A program made the translations under genes and the position numbers. Below the pieces are notes generated by a model. It saw only the letters and a list, made by a program, of their open reading frames with translations. It was not told the DNA's origin and ran no database searches. From NCBI RefSeq assembly GCF_024713975.1, contig NC_091097.1:1397001-1461000 (forward strand): a DNA stretch of 64,000 bases, written 5' to 3'. Position 1 is the stretch's first letter. Every line of letters starts with the position of its first letter. The DNA is from Paralichthys olivaceus. Its lineage: Eukaryota; Chordata; Actinopteri; Pleuronectiformes; Paralichthyidae. Below are positions 15,899 through 27,600 of this stretch, piece by piece.

Positions 15899-16130
15899 CT
15901 GATAAACAGAAGTTAGAATCACAAGGCGCAGGCGGACAAAGTGTCAAACATCATCATCAATCCTTCTGTTAGACACTTTAACATCGACACCAACACAACA
16001 GCTCATCTTTGACTTGAAGCATGTTTGATACAGGTTGTGCTCAGCGACTGAGCAGCTGGAGCAGAAGGGTGCGATTATTTAAAGCCTGAGTTAAGCTCGT
16101 CCCTTCAGGCTCAATCCTGATGTTGTGCGT

Positions 16131-18394
16131 TTAGCTCTGGCCGCCCAGGGTGTGCTTATCAAACAGGTACTCCGCCATCTTGTTGGTCTGGGGATCCATG
16201 CGGGTGAGGTTGGTGATGTGGTCTCCCAGCTTCTTGATGGCCTCCACCTGCTCGTTCAGGTAGTGAGTCTCCAGGAAGTCACACAGCTGAGGACGAGACG
16301 AGAGCACAGTTAGCGGTTTGGAACGTCGAGACAGGTTTTCCTAGTTTTCTTCTCGCGCTTCATCTGATAACTTACATGAGGGTCGACGTGCTGGGTCGCC
16401 AGTTTGTGCAGATCCAGCAGAGCCTGGTTGACGCTCTTCTCCAGCTGCAGAGCGCACTGCAGGGCCTCCAGTCCGCTGCCCCACTCGTCACGGTCCGGCT
16501 TCTGCCGAGGACAAACAGAGAATTACAGCAGACTGAAGTTATATTGCGTCCTCGGCTGTTCTCTGGTCTGTACTGACCTTGACGTCCTGGAGGAAGATGC
16601 GTCCTCCTCTTTTGTTCTGGAAGGACATCAGCTTCTCGGCGTGCTCCCGCTCCTCGCCGATGTTCTCCTTGAAGAAGTGGGCGAAGCCTGGGAGGGCCAC
16701 GTCGTCACGCGAGAAGTAGAAGGCCTGTGAGGGGGCGGAGCCAGGAGACAAACACCAGTTATTCATGGGGACAAACAGTCGTTATGGAGACAGGCGGTGG
16801 TCACGAGTCATGACTCGGGGGGGGGGGTTTAGACAAGAGAGGTCAACAAGTATGACGGAGAAACAGGTTTCATGTTGTTGACATGTTGGTTAAACCGTCC
16901 ACACCTTCCTGCTGCTTAAAGTATTTACTACTCACTCAAGTACACGTCTCTTACCATGGAGGTGTATAGATATTAGTATTAGTACACGTCTCTTACCATG
17001 GAGGTGTATAGATATTAGTATTAGTACACGTCTCTTACCATGGAGGTGTATTAGTACACGTCTCTTACCATGGAGGTGTATTAGTACACGTCTCTTACCA
17101 TGGAGGTGTAGGTGTATTAGTATTAGTACACGTCTCTTACCATGGAGGTGTATTAGTACACGTCTCTTACCATGGAGGTGTAGGTGTATTAGTATTAGTA
17201 CACGTCTCTTACCATGGAGGTGTAGGTGTATTAGTATTAGTACACGTCTCTTACCATGGAGGTGTATTAGTATTAGTACACGTCTCTTACCATGGAGGTG
17301 TAGGTGTATTAGTATTAGTACACGTCTCTTACCATGGAGGTGTATAGTTAGAAGTATTAGTACACGTCTCTTACCATGGAGGTGTATTAGTATTAGTACA
17401 CGTCTCTTACCATGGAGGTGTATAGTTAGAAGTATTAGTACACGTCTCTTACCATGGAGGTGTATTAGTATTAGTACACGTCTCTTACCATGGAGGTGTA
17501 TAGTTAGAAGTATTAGTACACGTCTCTTACCATGGAGGTGTATAGTTAGAAGTATTAGTACACGTCTCTTACCATGGAGGTGTATAGTTAGAAGTATTAG
17601 TACACGTCTCTTACCATGGAGGTGTATTAGTATTAGTACACGTCTCTTACCATGGAGGTGTAGGTGTATTAGTATTAGTACACGTCTCTTACCATGGAGG
17701 TGTAGGTGTATTAGTACACGTCTCTTACCATGGAGGTGTATTAGTATTAGTACACGTCTCTTACCATGGAGGTGTAGGTGTATTAGTACACGTCTCTTAC
17801 CATGGAGGTGTATTAGTATTAGTACACGTCTCTTACCATGGAGGTGTAGGTGTATTAGTATTAGTACACGTCTCTTACCATGGAGGTGTATTAGTATTAG
17901 TACACGTCTCTTACCATGGAGGTGTAGGTGTATTAGTATTAGTACACGTCTCTTACCATGGAGGTGTATAGTTAGAAGTATTAGTACACGTCTCTTACCA
18001 TGGAGGTGTATAGTTAGAAGTATTAGTACACGTCTCTTACCATGGAGGTGTATAGTTAGAAGTATTAGTACACGTCTCTTACCATGGAGGTGTATAGTTA
18101 GAAGTATTAGTACACGTCTCTTACCATGGAGGTGTATAGTTAGAAGTATTAGTACACGTCTCTTACCATGGAGGTGTATGTGTATTAGTATTAGTACACG
18201 TCTCTTACCATGGAGGTGTAGGTGTATTAGTATTAGTACACGTCTCTTACCATGGAGGTGTATAGTTAGAAGTATTAGTACACGTCTCTTACCATGGAGG
18301 TGTAGGTGTAGGAGGCGAACAGCTCCATGTTGATCATCCTGTTCACGGCGGCCTCACAGTCTCGGTGGTAGTTCTGACGCACTTGAGACTCCAT
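16131..18394 (-). CDS. Ferritin, middle (H-type) subunit, 176 aa
   Basis: Ferritin forms the 24-subunit cytosolic shell that oxidises and stores iron. Exons on the minus strand: 18293-18394, 16578-16724, 16376-16501, 16131-16286. They join in frame to 176 residues from [15 protein letters not shown] to [12 protein letters not shown], the usual length of fish H/M chains. Ferroxidase-centre ligands are visible: Glu in [10 protein letters not shown], Tyr in the same segment, Glu and His in EEREHAEK, and Glu in [10 protein letters not shown]. The subunit is therefore catalytic rather than L-type. It reads most like the fish 'middle' subunit, which combines H-type ferroxidase residues with features of the L chain. 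Translation is expected to be iron-controlled through the IRE in the 5' UTR. Intron 1 (16725-18292) is highly unusual: most of it is a tandem array of the gene's own exon 1/intron 1 junction. Confidence 0.95.
16934..18292 (-). repeat. Minisatellite made of ferritin 5' splice-site copies
   Basis: I count about 34 copies of a 24-bp core (read on the coding strand, TACACCTCCATG then GTAAGAGACGTG) separated by variable linkers of ATTAGT, GATATTAGT, GTTAGAAGT or GGTGT type. The 35th core, at the right edge, is the genuine end of exon 1 (codons for YTSM) with its GTAAGA donor. Each array copy therefore keeps the last coding bases and a strong donor. The array nearly fills intron 1. Confidence 0.95.
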
Positions 18395-18548
18395 CTTGGC
18401 TGGTTGAGAGTTTTTCTTAAGAAAACGGTAGAAAAATAAAGTTGTGCGCGTGCTGCTGGAGCAGAGTTCAAGTAGAGGAGGATCGTGCTGAGGAGGAGCG
18501 GAGCTCGACGCGGAGGAGGAGCGGGACGAAAGAAGAAGCTCCGTTCAA

Positions 18549-18554
18549 ACACTG
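18549..18554 (-). promoter_or_regulatory. Iron-responsive element (IRE) in ferritin 5' UTR; loop CAGTGT
   Basis: On the coding strand (18567 to 18541) the sequence reads GTTCTTGCTTCAACAGTGTT then TGAACGG. This is the classic ferritin IRE: CAGUGU hexaloop, upper stem TTCAA/TTGAA, a bulged cytosine below it and a lower stem. It starts about 20 nt from the TATA-inferred cap site, as needed for IRP block of 43S loading. The coordinates given mark the loop; the whole hairpin spans about 18541-18567. Confidence 0.95.
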
Positions 18555-18610
18555 TTGAAGCAAGAACCTCTGTGGTTTCTACCCGGACTGAGCTGGAGGG
18601 GGGACGAGGC

Positions 18611-18674
18611 TGTACTTATACTGAGGACCACGTGACTCCGCCCCACCAATCACTGCGTCTAAGCGTCACGTGGT
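18611..18674 (-). promoter_or_regulatory. Ferritin core/proximal promoter
   Basis: On the coding strand TATAAG lies at 18615-18620, placing the start near 18588. Just upstream are CACGTG E-boxes (18629-18634 and about 18665-18670), TGACTCCGC (18633-18641, plus-strand reading), which fits the ARE consensus TGACnnnGC, a GGGGCGG box and a CCAAT motif on the plus strand (18645-18649). Confidence 0.7.
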
Positions 18675-18779
18675 CTGCGGGCTGGGGTGCAGCCCGGAAG
18701 TGTCTGTTTGATGTGAAATGACTAAGCACTTTTTCTGCTGCGTCATGTTCAGTCAGCATGTTTACAACTGTGACAAGCA

Positions 18780-19065
18780 TGAAAATAAACATTTAATAAT
18801 AATACTAATATTAATAATAAATATTATAATAATAATAATAAATATTACAATACTACTACTAATAATACTAATAATTATTATTATACTAATAACAATACAA
18901 AAAAATATTACAATACTAATAATAATAATTATAATAAATATAATAAATATTATTATATTGATAACAATACTACTAATAATAATACTAATAATTATATAAA
19001 TACACTAATAATAATAATTATAATAAATATTATAATAAATACACTAATAATAATAATAAACAATT
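18780..19065. repeat. (AAT)n-rich low-complexity block
   Basis: About 285 bp of imperfect AAT/ATT/ACT trinucleotides. The long Ile/Asn-only reading frame across it is an artefact of the repeat. Confidence 0.9.
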
Positions 19066-20160
19066 CCATTTGAAGCTCAGCAACAGGAAATCGATTAGCA
19101 AAGTAAAAGTACAGATGATTGTTTAAATTGTTGTCTTATAGATTTTATTTCATTGGATTTCTTTTCGGCTCCGTTTCTAGATTCAGCTCTTGGTTTCGTT
19201 CTCTCTGCTCGTGTGTTGTAAGGACCATACATCTTCTTGAACAGAACATATCGAGACTTATAGACAATAAATAGAAGCAATTAAATTGTCCAAATGTACA
19301 AACGAACCTTTCGATGAACAATAAGTAATTGTTTTGTGTGTAGTATTTTAATATTTAATCATTGTAGATGCATGTTTATTTGACTGAACTGTCATTTTAG
19401 CTGTAAACTTTCTGTGTCGAGCACATTCTTACAAAGTTTCTATCTAAACACTTAAAAACACTGCCATGCTAACAACATGGTCCAAACTGTTTCTACAGTG
19501 AAGTTCTTGCAAATGTAAAACAGTTTATAATTTAGTTGTGGGTGGATTTTGACGAGTGCGCTGTGTGTCCTCCGCAGACGTGCTGCAGCTCATGTATTCA
19601 CCACATGACATCGAAAACCTGCTGATAAGGTATTTTCCACCAAGGTAGTTTTTATTGCGTTACTCAACACCACAGCTCAGCTGAGCCTCAAAGGCCCGTC
19701 ATCGTAAAACACTGGAAATGATTTCACTTCGTTTTCTCAGAATAAAGTGAATAAAGTCGGCGTTTTAAAAGTAAAACTTGTACAGAAACATTTTCATTGC
19801 AACAAGACTGCAGGGGTATAAACTTCAACAGACAGTCTGTGTATATTGAAGTAAATGTAAGTATACATGTGTATTTACAGTATATGTGATGGTAAATTAG
19901 ATCTGAACTAATATCCATAAACATGTATACTTTTATTTTAACCTTTGTCCTTATCAGACTGTAATAAACTGAATTATGCAGCAGATCTTTCTTCACCTGG
20001 ACTTATTATCGTCTATCTTATCATATTCTATATAACCTCTGATCTAATGTGGGACAATTCAACTTAACCTTATTGCAGCTTCTTGTTGACACGAGCAGTA
20101 AATCCTCTTCTGCCGTCTCTGTCTCTTTCATGAGCTGTGGAACAACAAAGTAGAATCTGG
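19066..20160. other. Non-coding spacer upstream of ferritin
   Basis: AT-rich sequence with no supported exon or recognised repeat. Confidence 0.4.
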
Positions 20161-20187
20161 GACATTTCATTACAGGACAGTGTCCAC

Positions 20188-20395
20188 AAAGTGACTCAGC
20201 AATTCAAACAGCTGAGTCACTTTAACACAGTCAAGCAGTGTCTGGTTCCCCCGTGGATTTTGCTGTGTCATTGCTGTGACTCCTTCCTGTTTTTGGTTAA
20301 GATGACCTGATCTGGTCTTGTGAACAGTGAACCACCAGACAGGAAGTGGGCGTCAGAAACAGGAACCAGTCAGGAGACACTGGTCCTCTGACTCA
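20188..20395. promoter_or_regulatory. Cluster of ARE/AP-1-like motifs, candidate ferritin enhancer
   Basis: An inverted repeat with 13-bp arms (20188-20200 and 20211-20223, 10-bp spacer) puts GTGACTCAGC and its reverse complement face to face. Each arm fits the Nrf2/small-Maf ARE (RTGACnnnGC) and contains TGACTCA, the AP-1 core. TGCTGTGTCA at 20261-20270 is TGACACAGCA on the other strand, a third ARE-type match, and TGACTCA recurs at 20389-20395. The cluster is about 1.6 kb upstream of the ferritin start. Function is inferred. Confidence 0.5.
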
Positions 20396-20399
20396 TCCG

Positions 20400-21612
20400 T
20401 GTTAGGGTTTATTTTTTTGTGTCTCATTCTGTAAAAAGTTAAAAAAGTTAGAGAGTTAAACTTTGCAGAAATGGACAGAATATCCAGAAACAGACTCCGC
20501 AGTCTTCTACGCTCTCGTCATATTTTAAATGTCACCGCTCATAAATACAAAAGTGAAATTTTGCTTTTCTCTCTGAATAAATCTCAGTTTTTAGTGAACT
20601 TGCACAACTTACAGCTCTTTTGTGAGTTGTTGGAGTCTTTTCACGACTGTACCGGAGCTGTACAAGTGAATTTATTGTGATGATGCCTCAGTTTCAGCAA
20701 TTATAGACCTTTAATGAACATAAACGACGTCTGCTGCCATGAAGGTTCAGGATATTTTAAATCTATATATTCAATCTGGACGACACAACATCTGGAGAGC
20801 GACGCCATCAGACCCGTTAAAACACCACAAGAGAATGTGAGCGTTTGTGTGATTATCCTTTAATTGTTGCTTTCAGACAGTGAGACTCTGCGGGAACGTT
20901 CAAAATTTGAAATTCATTTTCAATAAACTTGACTTGGACATGGAAAAAAAAAAAAAAATAGACTTCAATGGGAATGTTTGAGTAACTGTATTTCCACACT
21001 ACAGTATTTCAGATATTCAGTACTTGTACTTATTTCACACAGGATCAATTGATCGAATGATACTGAGAGAAGAAGACAGAGGTAGAGAGACATGAGGCCA
21101 TTAGGTAGGTAAAACAATCAATTAGTCCTGCGAGCTAACGAGCTGTTATGTGCGTCGTCCTTCGTTGACATAGAAGTGTCAGTGTGTGGAGTCTGGTGTG
21201 TTTCTGTCTCTATTGCTTCAGTTTGAGGAGGTAACATGAAAACCGTCTTTATCACAGTGAAGAAACTTCAACTTGTTCGTCCGGGCACAATGTTTCTTTA
21301 GGTCCTTTAAAATCTCCTGTCTGTCATTAAGTGCTTCAGTGTGGTTCAGATAGAGGAGCAATGGAGGCTGATGAAGTCCCTCTCTGTCTGTGTGGTGTGA
21401 TCTGAGCTCCAGGGAGCAGGTGTGAAACAGCTGATCATGATTAAGAAGTGATTACTTTCGGTTCCAAGTGCTACAGGAAGTGTCAACGGGAAGAATAACG
21501 GCAACTGTGGCTGAGGGAACAACTGGTTTTCTGATTGAGTTCCAAGGCATCTGATCGTCACAGTAAAACGCGGAGGATTTCTGTCACACTTCCTTCGTCA
21601 GCTTCGTTCTTC
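20400..21612. other. Spacer and aldh16a1 3' flank
   Basis: Holds an A15 run at about 20944-20959 and the presumed 3' UTR of aldh16a1. I could not place its polyadenylation signal with confidence. Confidence 0.35.
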
Positions 21613-24600
21613 TTACGCAGTGGGAATCCACACACTCTTCCACTGCACGGCGTTTCTCCACATTTCTTCCAGGAGTGACGGGTGAGTCCAGTCCCTCCCG
21701 CCGTCCTCCTCCTCCCCCTGGCAGACAAGCTGCAGGGTTTTGAGAGGGTTGGTGCAGGTGTACTGGAGGAACTGACAGCCCTGCAGAGGAGGAGGAGGAG
21801 GAAAAGGAGGACGTGTGGTCAGTGATAACGACTAGATTGATCATTGTGCATTCAGGAGCTCAGGTTTCTCTTGGATTCTCTTCTTACCTCAGCACTGCCC
21901 CAGTACCAGACGGCCTTGATGACGCTGTGATTGGCCAGCGCCACAGTGAGCTGGTCCCTACTTCCTGAAATGACATTCACCAGACCTGCCGGAAGGTCCG
22001 ACGCCTGGAGCACCTGCGGAGGGAGAGAGTTTCCACACGCGTTAACTCAGATGTTTCCAGCGACAGTGACGTCCACATCTCAACACTTGCCTGAATGAAT
22101 GCCAGGGCCGCCAGAGGACTCTTCTGACTGGGGACCATGATGACGGCGTTGCCAGTGGCTAAGGCCGCCCCGAGAAGTGTAACCATGGAGAGGAGGGGAC
22201 TCTTGTCTGGGAGCACGATGCCCACCACTCCGAGGGCTTCAGGGATGGAGAGAGCAGAGCCGGACTGCGGCATGGGCTGAGGAGGAGGGATGATATTAAT
22301 CTAGAAGCTGATGATTTTCTGATGCAACACAAGGCACTTTACTTTCTCTCACCAGAGCTGCTCCTTGGATTTTGTCACAGTACGCTGCCCAATCACTGAG
22401 CCTCGCGATGCTGAGGTCCGCCTCCTTCTCAGCCTCCTCAACTGACAGAGTGGCCTGGGCGCTGATGGACGCAGCCAGGTCTCGCCTCTTTGACTCCAGG
22501 CTCTTGACCAGCGAGTAGAGAGACTGAGCGCGTGCGGACAGACTTTTCTTCATCCAGCTAGAGGCGGGGGGGGGGGGGGGGGGTAAAAGAAATATTGTGA
22601 ACACACAGTCGAACTCTTTGTCTTATATTTCAGTGTAACGCCAGTGAGCACTAACTCTAGTTCTAATGGCCTGTGTCTGGATTGCAGTTTATCACACTCT
22701 GCTGATTCGTGCATATTATTTTGGATATATTGTCTATGACTCAGCAGTTTCTTTTTATCAGCTCCTAAAGTCAAGTTGCACTTTGACCGGTGATAGACAC
22801 ACATTCATACATGTGTCGTACCTGAATGAATAAATCTCTGGAGGCCACATCTCACCTGTGGCCGGTTCAAAGGTTCACTTTAGAAGTAGTTACAGTTTAA
22901 CTTTGGTGAGGGAGAGTTTTAGGATTAAGGTTCAGCAGTAAAATAACTTTTAGTCTTGTTTATGATGAAGACATCCAGAGATAATGTGATTTAAAATGCC
23001 TGTGTGTGTTTAACTTTGTCACCGAGCAAATCAGCTTCAGTGGAAACTCAATTGAAGGAAACTCAGTTTTTTTTTTAATCCACTTGTGAAACTCTCACCT
23101 GGGCTGGACTTTGATCGCGGCCTCCACAGCATTTCGCACATCTTTCCGGCCTCCGTCTGGACAGTAGGCCAACACACTGCCTCCTGCTGGTAGCTGCAGG
23201 GCCACACTGCGGCCTGACTCTGATTTGCATGCCTTGCCTCCAACAAACTGCAGGTAGGACTTCGGAGCACTGAGGGGAGAGACACACGTCAGCACACGTC
23301 CACCATTTGCTGAGAGTTTGTGTGCAGCCGTGGTATCTGACACCTGGAAGTGAAGAAAGCAACACAAACCCACCTGGCAGCGTCTGATTCATCAGGAATT
23401 ATCGTTGTGGGCGCTGCTGTTCCAAACTTCGTGTAGTCCATAGCAACAGGGGTGGAGCGAGGAAGAGAGGAGGAAGAGCAGGGCGGACGTAGAAACTGGT
23501 ACAAGCCCTGAGAGCAGAGAGGTGGTCAACATGAAACACAAGACTCTTCTGTGGTTGTACAGCTGCATTCAGACTCGCACTGAGCTCCAGATAATCTTCT
23601 GACTTTCTCCTGGTTTTTTATTCTTATTGTTTGCGTCTGTCGCGTGTTAGAAACCTCATCGACACACTTGTTCAGGGAGAATCCTCAAGATAATCTCCTC
23701 CCGTGCTCTCACATGCAGCCGCTCCGCATGATGTCAGGAGATTATCCGGAGTTCAGTGCAGGTCAAAAAGCAGATATAGTTGTTTCCTGTCAGAGTGAAA
23801 TGATGGACCCACCTCCTGTCCTCCATCAGTGCAGGTGCCAGAGTCTTTGTGACCGGAGACAGGAAGACAAGGGTCTGACACGGAGTGGGAATTTACCCAC
23901 ACGGAGCCAACTGAGAGACTGATGAAATAAAGAGAGAGGAAAACATCATCAGCGGCAAAAGAACTTTAACAGAGACGTCAGAGAGGATTTACCAGCACGG
24001 AGGCATTCTGAAAATAATTTGAAAGAACTCAAACACGTCAGAGGCAAAGAAACATAGAAGACGATTATATAAGATGTTACTTAAAACAAAAGAGAAGAAG
24101 AAGACGCGTGAACGAACCTCTTTGCCGTCTCCAGAGCCAGAGTGAGGTCTTCAGTCCAGATGGACGCTGCCAGGCCGTGAGGACTGTGGTTCCCTGTGAA
24201 GACATAATGTGGAATATTTTACTGAACTAACAGGGAAGAGACCCCAGGACTCGCTGGAGGGACTACATATCCCATCAGGCCTGGGAACGCCTCGGGACCC
24301 CCCCCAGGATGAGCCGGACAGCTTGGCTAGGAAAAGGGATGAGTGGGATACCTCTTCACATCAGTGTCCTCAGATGTGTCCTTACCCAGCGTCACTGCTT
24401 CTGTGTTGCTCCTGAAGGTCATGAGAGGGAGCAGCGGTCCAGGCGAAGGGCTGACCACAAACGGAGAGGAGGGGGCGGCCCCACAGAGCACAGTGGGAGG
24501 GTACAGGTCACCTGACGGAGGAGCAGCGCACGACTGGACCAACTGAGGAAAGAGAGGAAAGTCGTTTAGAGATTCTACGACAACGACCAAGTTCAGGTCT

Positions 24601-27600
24601 TTTCTCATCTCGGTTACTTTCATGAAAACACAGAAAGTCACTGCACAACTCATCTTCAACTTTTTCTGACTGACCGTGGCCCCCTGCTGCTGAGCCTCCT
24701 GTACTGCAGCCTCCACCAGGACTCTGTCAGCTTCACTGGGCAGACCAACACACTTCCTCCCCGCCAGACGCAGCTTGAGACGGGCCACAACGCCGTCCAA
24801 CACACTCTCCTGCACACACAACACCCAGTGGATCTGAGGGGGGGGGAGAGGGGCGGAGTTAGAGTCTGCGAGCTGCGTGGTCTGAAGGGATGAAGATTCT
24901 TTTTGAGCAAACCACCTCTTTTTTCTTTTTGAAGGCTGCTTCTATCACTCCATCCACAGCGCTGTCGATGTCAGCGGACTCAAAAATGATGAAGGGACAT
25001 GTGGCACCGATGCAGGGGAAGACAGAGACGGGGACACCCATCCCTGCTGTGGCCTTGCACAGCATCACTCCATCCTGAACCCGGAAGAGAAACAGAGAGT
25101 TTGTCGATTTAGGAAATTGTGTTGACACGGTAAAACCAACATTTCTCCTTCACGCACCTGCTTGTTGCCACAGTAGGTGACGTAGTTGATGCACGGATTC
25201 TGGGCCACTGTGGCACCCAGCAACGTGTCACTTCCTGTTAAAACATTAAGAGCCCCGACAGGAAGTCCTGCACTTATAAAAAGCTGAGCCAACAGGAGCG
25301 CTGGAGGGGCGGTGCTCCGACCAGGGACAATGATGACAGAGTTTCCTGGGAGGAGGAAGGAAAAACACCTTAAAACAATTCTGAATGAACATTACAAAAA
25401 CAAACGTGGCTATCGCTCACAGCTGACTGACAGAAACTTAAGCTGACAACACGCCTGCGTCAGACGCTGCCTACAAATCAATCAGAGGCAAGTACAGGTA
25501 GACTCCGCCCTCGTAGGTGATGACGACAGGACGTACGTTTGTCAGAATAAATTCTTAGAATAAACCAAAACTAACAGATCAAATAAAACTATGAAATGAA
25601 TCTGCAGTTACTTTGATGACCAATTATCTATTTATTTGACGGTTTCAGCCGTTGGTTGGTTGGACAAGAAGACTGATGCCGTTAACGAGGCTGTTTACCG
25701 TTCATGTCTTTCTCTTTGAAATGTCTTACCCATGGCCAGAGCTGGAAGGACTTTGAGCATCAGGGAATGAAGAGAACAGTCGTCAGAGACAACAACAGCC
25801 ACCACACCTGGGAGAGAAGGAACAAAACAAAAAAACCACGTGACTACATCAAGCATCAAAAGACATGAAGACACTGATCCTCCGTGTTCCTGTTCCCTCA
25901 CCCAGAGGAGTCCAGCTGGAGATGAGCGTGTCCCTGAGCTGAGCCCAGCTGCTGTAGTACTGCAGCAGTCGGACCAGGGTGGAGGTCGAGCAGGACGCCT
26001 CGCACAGCTCGCACAGCTCGGACACACACTGAGTGTGCTGCCCGAGGACGCTCACCAACCTAAAAACAAAAGAAACCATGTATAATATATAAACTAATTA
26101 AACTGCTGGGATGGTTTTAATGTCAGTGCTGAGTCTGTCCTACCTGAGCAGAACTTTAGCTCTGTTGTAGCACGTCGTCCTGCTCCAGACTCGGTGGCCA
26201 CTAACAGCTAATGACGCACACTGGGAAACATCGTCGTCAGCAGCACACACAATGCTGCACACGTCACCACCTGGAGATCAGAGCGTCATGTGATCGGTTT
26301 CATTACAGAACTCAGTTTATAAAGCTCCGAGCAGAGGGATGCAGTTATTCTCATTACTCACGTGTTGAATTAGGGAATTTTTTTTTATGTGGGTTGTGGT
26401 GTATTGATTTTTTGGTGATTTCATGTCCAGCGTATGTTCATGGTTTGAATTACCCATCGTCTAAAATGCTTTCAGACAGGTTTGAGCTGCCGTTACCTTT
26501 AGAGTCGGTCAGGGAGCGCGTCTGTCTGTCCGCTGGACGGACAAACTTGCCGTTGATGAACAGACCCAGAGAACGAGAGTGATGATCCAGCCAGGCCTGG
26601 GGGAGGGGGAATGAGTTGTGTTAACTGTAACAACACTAAACTCAGAATACAGCTGGACAAGATGTTGAATATCTCTATGATTTACAATAAAAATCTGATT
26701 TCATATACTGGTAGAACCCATGGAGGGTTTCTGAGAAACTGTATTCACGTGTTTTCACGGCTGTTTTTTAAAGGGCTGCGGCTTCTTGGATCTGTAAATC
26801 AGGAGTTTACACCAGGTATCTGTTAATTAACGTCTGATAATTTAATGAGAAAGAAGGAACATAACCAGGAAATAGAAAATATCAAGAGGATGAAATACAA
26901 CTAAAACTATTTTTTTATCTACGCAGCACATGAACAAACAAGGAAACATCTGCATTGATTATATTTTATGTTGCTTCAAAATGAAAGAAATACGGAAAAA
27001 GGCAGTAATCATTTTTACAGCATGTTATCTGAACACCCACCGACACCGTCTCATGGTTTTAATTTAAGCTCATGTGTTCTGTGACGTCGTTAACATTTTA
27101 AACAGTTGTCCCCATATGCTCACATATCATTGGCCAGGACGACGCCACCTCTGCTGGACTGTGACTGCTGATGAACGGCCGACAGGGCGGACGGAGTGTG
27201 TCAAATATTTACAGACACAAAACCAAAGAACTCCAGAGCTCATCTTCAGTTAGAGACAGAGCTCAGATTCTTTTCAACGTCAAAATGTTTGTTCTCAGAC
27301 TTGGTTTCTGTCGTTGTGGGTCGCTCTTGATTAGATGTTCAGCTTGTCAGGTCTTAGTTGTAGTTTCACTACACTGAGTGAGGTTAAAGGTCAAAAGAGC
27401 TGGTTGTTCACGAACACGTGATTATTTCCACGTCTCAAATGTGTTTCCTCTGTTATTACTCTGAGTTTAGAGCAGATTTCAATAAGTCTGAACTGTGGCA
27501 GTATTTTAAATAGTATCTTTAAGTCACAGGTTAATTTGTCCTCGTGTCTGCTTGTTGCCTCAGACGGAACCTGGTTCTGGATGTTCTGGGATGTGTTTGA

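Noticed and set aside
18718-18999. Ile/Asn-rich 93-residue frame
   Set aside because: It reads through an (AAT)n low-complexity block and has no protein-like features.
23911-23911. Acceptor CTCTCAG immediately before TTGGCTCCG in aldh16a1 exon 11
   Set aside because: It gives the wrong frame. The acceptor 7 nt upstream (CATCAG at 23919-23920) keeps VGSVWVNSHS in frame and makes the whole coding sequence divisible by three.
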